A stretch of 64,000 nt of DNA, from assembly GCF_000956545.1 (NCBI RefSeq), contig NZ_JYIT01000069.1:1-64000 (forward strand), written 5' to 3'. The DNA comes from Microbacterium azadirachtae. Its GTDB lineage: Bacteria > Actinomycetota > Actinomycetes > Actinomycetales > Microbacteriaceae. The notes under the pieces are model-generated. The model ran no database searches. It was given only the letters and a program-made list of their open reading frames with translations, and had not been told where the DNA came from. Position numbers and translations under genes: made by a program. This document shows, one piece after another, positions 62,197 through 64,000 of the stretch (within the stretch, counting starts at the first letter, position 1; each line of letters begins with the position of its first letter).

Positions 62197-64000
62197 TCAG
62201 CGCCTGGACGCGTTGACGCTCTCGGGGCGCAGGTCCAGCCGGCGCAGGAGCTGCGCGTTGAGCGCGACGACCACGGTGGACGCCGACATGAGGATCGCTC
62301 CGACCGACATCGGCAGCAGGAAGCCGATGGGCGCGAGCACGCCCGCGGCGAGCGGGACCGCGAGCAGGTTGTAGCCCGCCGCCCACCACAGGTTCTGCCG
62401 CATCTTGCGGTAGGCCGCCCGGGAGAGCTCGATCGTCGCGACCACGGAGCGCGGATCCGAGCTCGCGAGCACGACTCCGGCGGATCCGATCGCCACATCC
62501 GTCCCCGCGCCGATCGCGATGCCGACATCGGCCTTGGCCAGCGCTGGAGCATCGTTGACGCCGTCGCCCACCATTGCGACGACCTGGCCCGAGGACTGCA
62601 GCTCGGCGACGCGCGCCGACTTGTCCTCGGGGCGCACTCCGGCGAAGTAACGCGGGATGCCCAGGTCCGCGGCCACGCGTGCCGCGACCGTCTCGGCGTC
62701 GCCGGTGATCATCACCACGTCGATCCCGCGCTGCTGCAGGGCGCGCACGGCGGTGCGGGACTCCTCGCGGATCGCGTCGGCGAGACGGAGCGCTCCTGCG
62801 ACGGCGCCGTCGATCAGCACGTGCAGGATGATCGCCCCCTCGGCGCGCCAGTCCTCGGCGGCGGCCAGCTCCGCGACGCCGGCGCGCTCGAGCAGCGCGG
62901 GCCCGCCGACCTCGACGACCCGCCCGGCGACGACGGCGCGGACGCCCAGCGCCGGCTCGGAGCGGAAGTGCGAGGAGTCCGCCGGCGCGAGTCCCCGGCT
63001 CTCCGCGGCCGAACGGATCGCCGCTGCCAGCGGGTGCTCCGAATCGGTCTCCGCCGCCGCGGCGGCGGCCAGCACGTCGTCCTCGGTGAAGCCGGCGGCC
63101 GTGGAGATCCCGGTCACCGCGGGTGCACCCTCGGTGAGCGTGCCCGTCTTGTCGAACAGGACGGCGTCGACCTGGCGCATCCGCTCCAGTGCCATGCGAT
63201 CGGTGACCAGGATCCCGCCGCGGGCGGCGCGCTCGGTCGCGATCGACACGACGAGCGGGATGGCGAGGCCGAGCGCATGCGGGCAGGCGATCACGAGCAC
63301 AGTGATCACGCGGACGACCGCGGCGTCCGGAAGGCCCAGGGCCGTCCAGGCGACCGCGGTGACGACACCCGCAGAGAGTGCGAACCAGAACAGCCATCCC
63401 GCCGCGCGGTCCGCGAGCCGCTGCGCGTGGGAGGAGGACGCCTGCGCGTCGGCGACCAGGCGCCCGATGCCGGCCAGGGCGGTGTCGTCGCCGATCGCGG
63501 TCACGCGGGCGCGCAGGGCCGAATCGGTGGCGATGGTCCCGGCGACGATCGTGTCGCCCACGGTGCGGGCGACGGCACGCGATTCGCCGGTGATCATCGA
63601 CTCGTCGATGTCGGCGGATCCCTGTACGACCGTCGCGTCGGCGGGGACCCGTCCGCCGGGACGGATCAGGACGACGTCGCCGACGCGGAGCTCGGCGGGG
63701 GAGACGGCCTCGACATCGTCGCCGACGACGCGCTCTGCGGTGTCGGGCAGGAGCGCTGCGAGCGAGTCCAGCGCCGAAGTGGTCTGCGCGAGAGAGCGCA
63801 TCTCGATCCAGTGCCCGAGCAGCATGATCACGATCAGCAGTGCGAGCTCCCACCAGAAGTCGAGCTCGTGGTCGAGGATCCCGAGGGTCGCACCCCACGA
63901 GGCGACGAAGGCGACCGTGATCGCCAAGGCGATGAGCAGCATCATGCCCGGACGGCGACCGCGGAGCTCGCCGACGGCCCCGGTCAGGAACGGACGACCT
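62197..64000 (-). CDS. copB: Heavy-metal P-type ATPase, CPH type (CopB-like), 5' end outside window
   Basis: The open frame continues past an internal ATG at 63945 to the window edge, where RPFLTGAVGELRGRRPGMM reads as the usual CopB stretch, so the real start is to the right. Visible motifs are: TGES actuator loop (MITGESRAV); the membrane metal motif ACPHALGLA (CPH, not CPC); phosphorylation site DKTGTLTEG; and GDGVNDAPALAKADVG. CPH pumps of the P1B-3 class export Cu(II) or silver. The cytosolic His-rich N-terminus would be outside the window. No copper chaperone or regulator is seen here. Confidence 0.93.
   Translation of the reverse strand, partial: GRPFLTGAVGELRGRRPGMMLLIALAITVAFVASWGATLGILDHELDFWWELALLIVIMLLGHWIEMRSLAQTTSALDSLAALLPDTAERVVGDDVEAVSPAELRVGDVVLIRPGGRVPADATVVQGSADIDESMITGESRAVARTVGDTIVAGTIATDSALRARVTAIGDDTALAGIGRLVADAQASSSHAQRLADRAAGWLFWFALSAGVVTAVAWTALGLPDAAVVRVITVLVIACPHALGLAIPLVVSIATERAARGGILVTDRMALERMRQVDAVLFDKTGTLTEGAPAVTGISTAAGFTEDDVLAAAAAAETDSEHPLAAAIRSAAESRGLAPADSSHFRSEPALGVRAVVAGRVVEVGGPALLERAGVAELAAAEDWRAEGAIILHVLIDGAVAGALRLADAIREESRTAVRALQQRGIDVVMITGDAETVAARVAADLGIPRYFAGVRPEDKSARVAELQSSGQVVAMVGDGVNDAPALAKADVGIAIGAGTDVAIGSAGVVLASSDPRSVVATIELSRAAYRKMRQNLWWAAGYNLLAVPLAAGVLAPIGFLLPMSVGAILMSASTVVVALNAQLLRRLDLRPESVNASRR

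Overview
The window is a high-GC actinobacterial chromosome segment. The best guess is a Microbacteriaceae member such as Microbacterium, inferred from: the gatCAB operon; an aceE, PucR-type regulator (FasR-like), fabD-fabH-acpP-fabF block; orn beside a tRNA-His gene; a ferrochelatase with C-terminal Fe-S cysteines; many GTG starts; and many ATGA or GTGA overlaps. Genes are dense on both strands. I see no prophage, insertion sequence, CRISPR array or rRNA. Four tRNA genes are present: His-GTG, Arg-TCT, Met-CAT and Val-TAC.

Layout. 1-6.5 kb: an acyl-CoA ligase running off the left edge, then a polyamine-type ABC importer (ATPase, lipoprotein, two permeases) on the minus strand. It is divergent from a GntR/FCD regulator and a soluble PDC-sensor protein, and a near-consensus promoter with a perfect 11-bp inverted repeat lies between them. 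6.6-12.2 kb: gatC-gatA-gatB, dinB, a small membrane protein and a kinase-like P-loop protein. 12.2-13.9 kb (minus): an overlapping chain made of a GNAT-zincin fusion, clpS and a DUF2017 protein. 14-19.9 kb: two LysE exporters, a MocR regulator, orn and two tRNAs, an HNH protein, a PAP2 phosphatase and an SSB paralogue. 19.9-26.1 kb: long-form isocitrate lyase, ettA, two thioesterases and small actinobacterial proteins. 26.1-32.6 kb (minus): XRE regulator, FAD dehydrogenase, truncated globin, MscS channel, aminopeptidase N.

32.8-40.5 kb: ferrochelatase, rpiB, a Nei glycosylase, a PaiB-like protein, an amidohydrolase, a NarL-type two-component pair and dps. 40.6-47.2 kb: an OafA-like acyltransferase, a gamma-carbonic-anhydrase-like protein, tRNA-Met, a TetR regulator with a reductase-hydrolase fusion, a CsbD-like protein, and an ArsR-SRPBCC pair. 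47.2-52.9 kb: a DUF262 (GmrSD-like) protein overlapping a proline-iminopeptidase-like hydrolase, a putative 2OG-Fe(II) oxygenase behind a DtxR-like box, a lipoprotein and a DUF3145 protein. 53.1-60.8 kb (minus): pyruvate dehydrogenase E1, the FasR-like regulator and the type II fatty acid synthesis operon. 61-64 kb: an aminotransferase and a CPH-type copper P-ATPase running off the right edge.

Linked functions. aceE, fasR and fabDHPF join acetyl-CoA supply to fatty acid initiation and elongation. The thioesterases and acyl-CoA ligase add acyl-CoA turnover, and isocitrate lyase adds acetate or fatty acid assimilation. Iron handling recurs: ferrochelatase, dps with two upstream DtxR-like boxes, an oxygenase behind a third such box, and a truncated globin. 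The least understood loci are the GNAT-zincin/ClpS/DUF2017 chain, the reductase-hydrolase fusion with its leaderless tetR, and the DUF262-hydrolase pair whose HNH signature looks degenerate.
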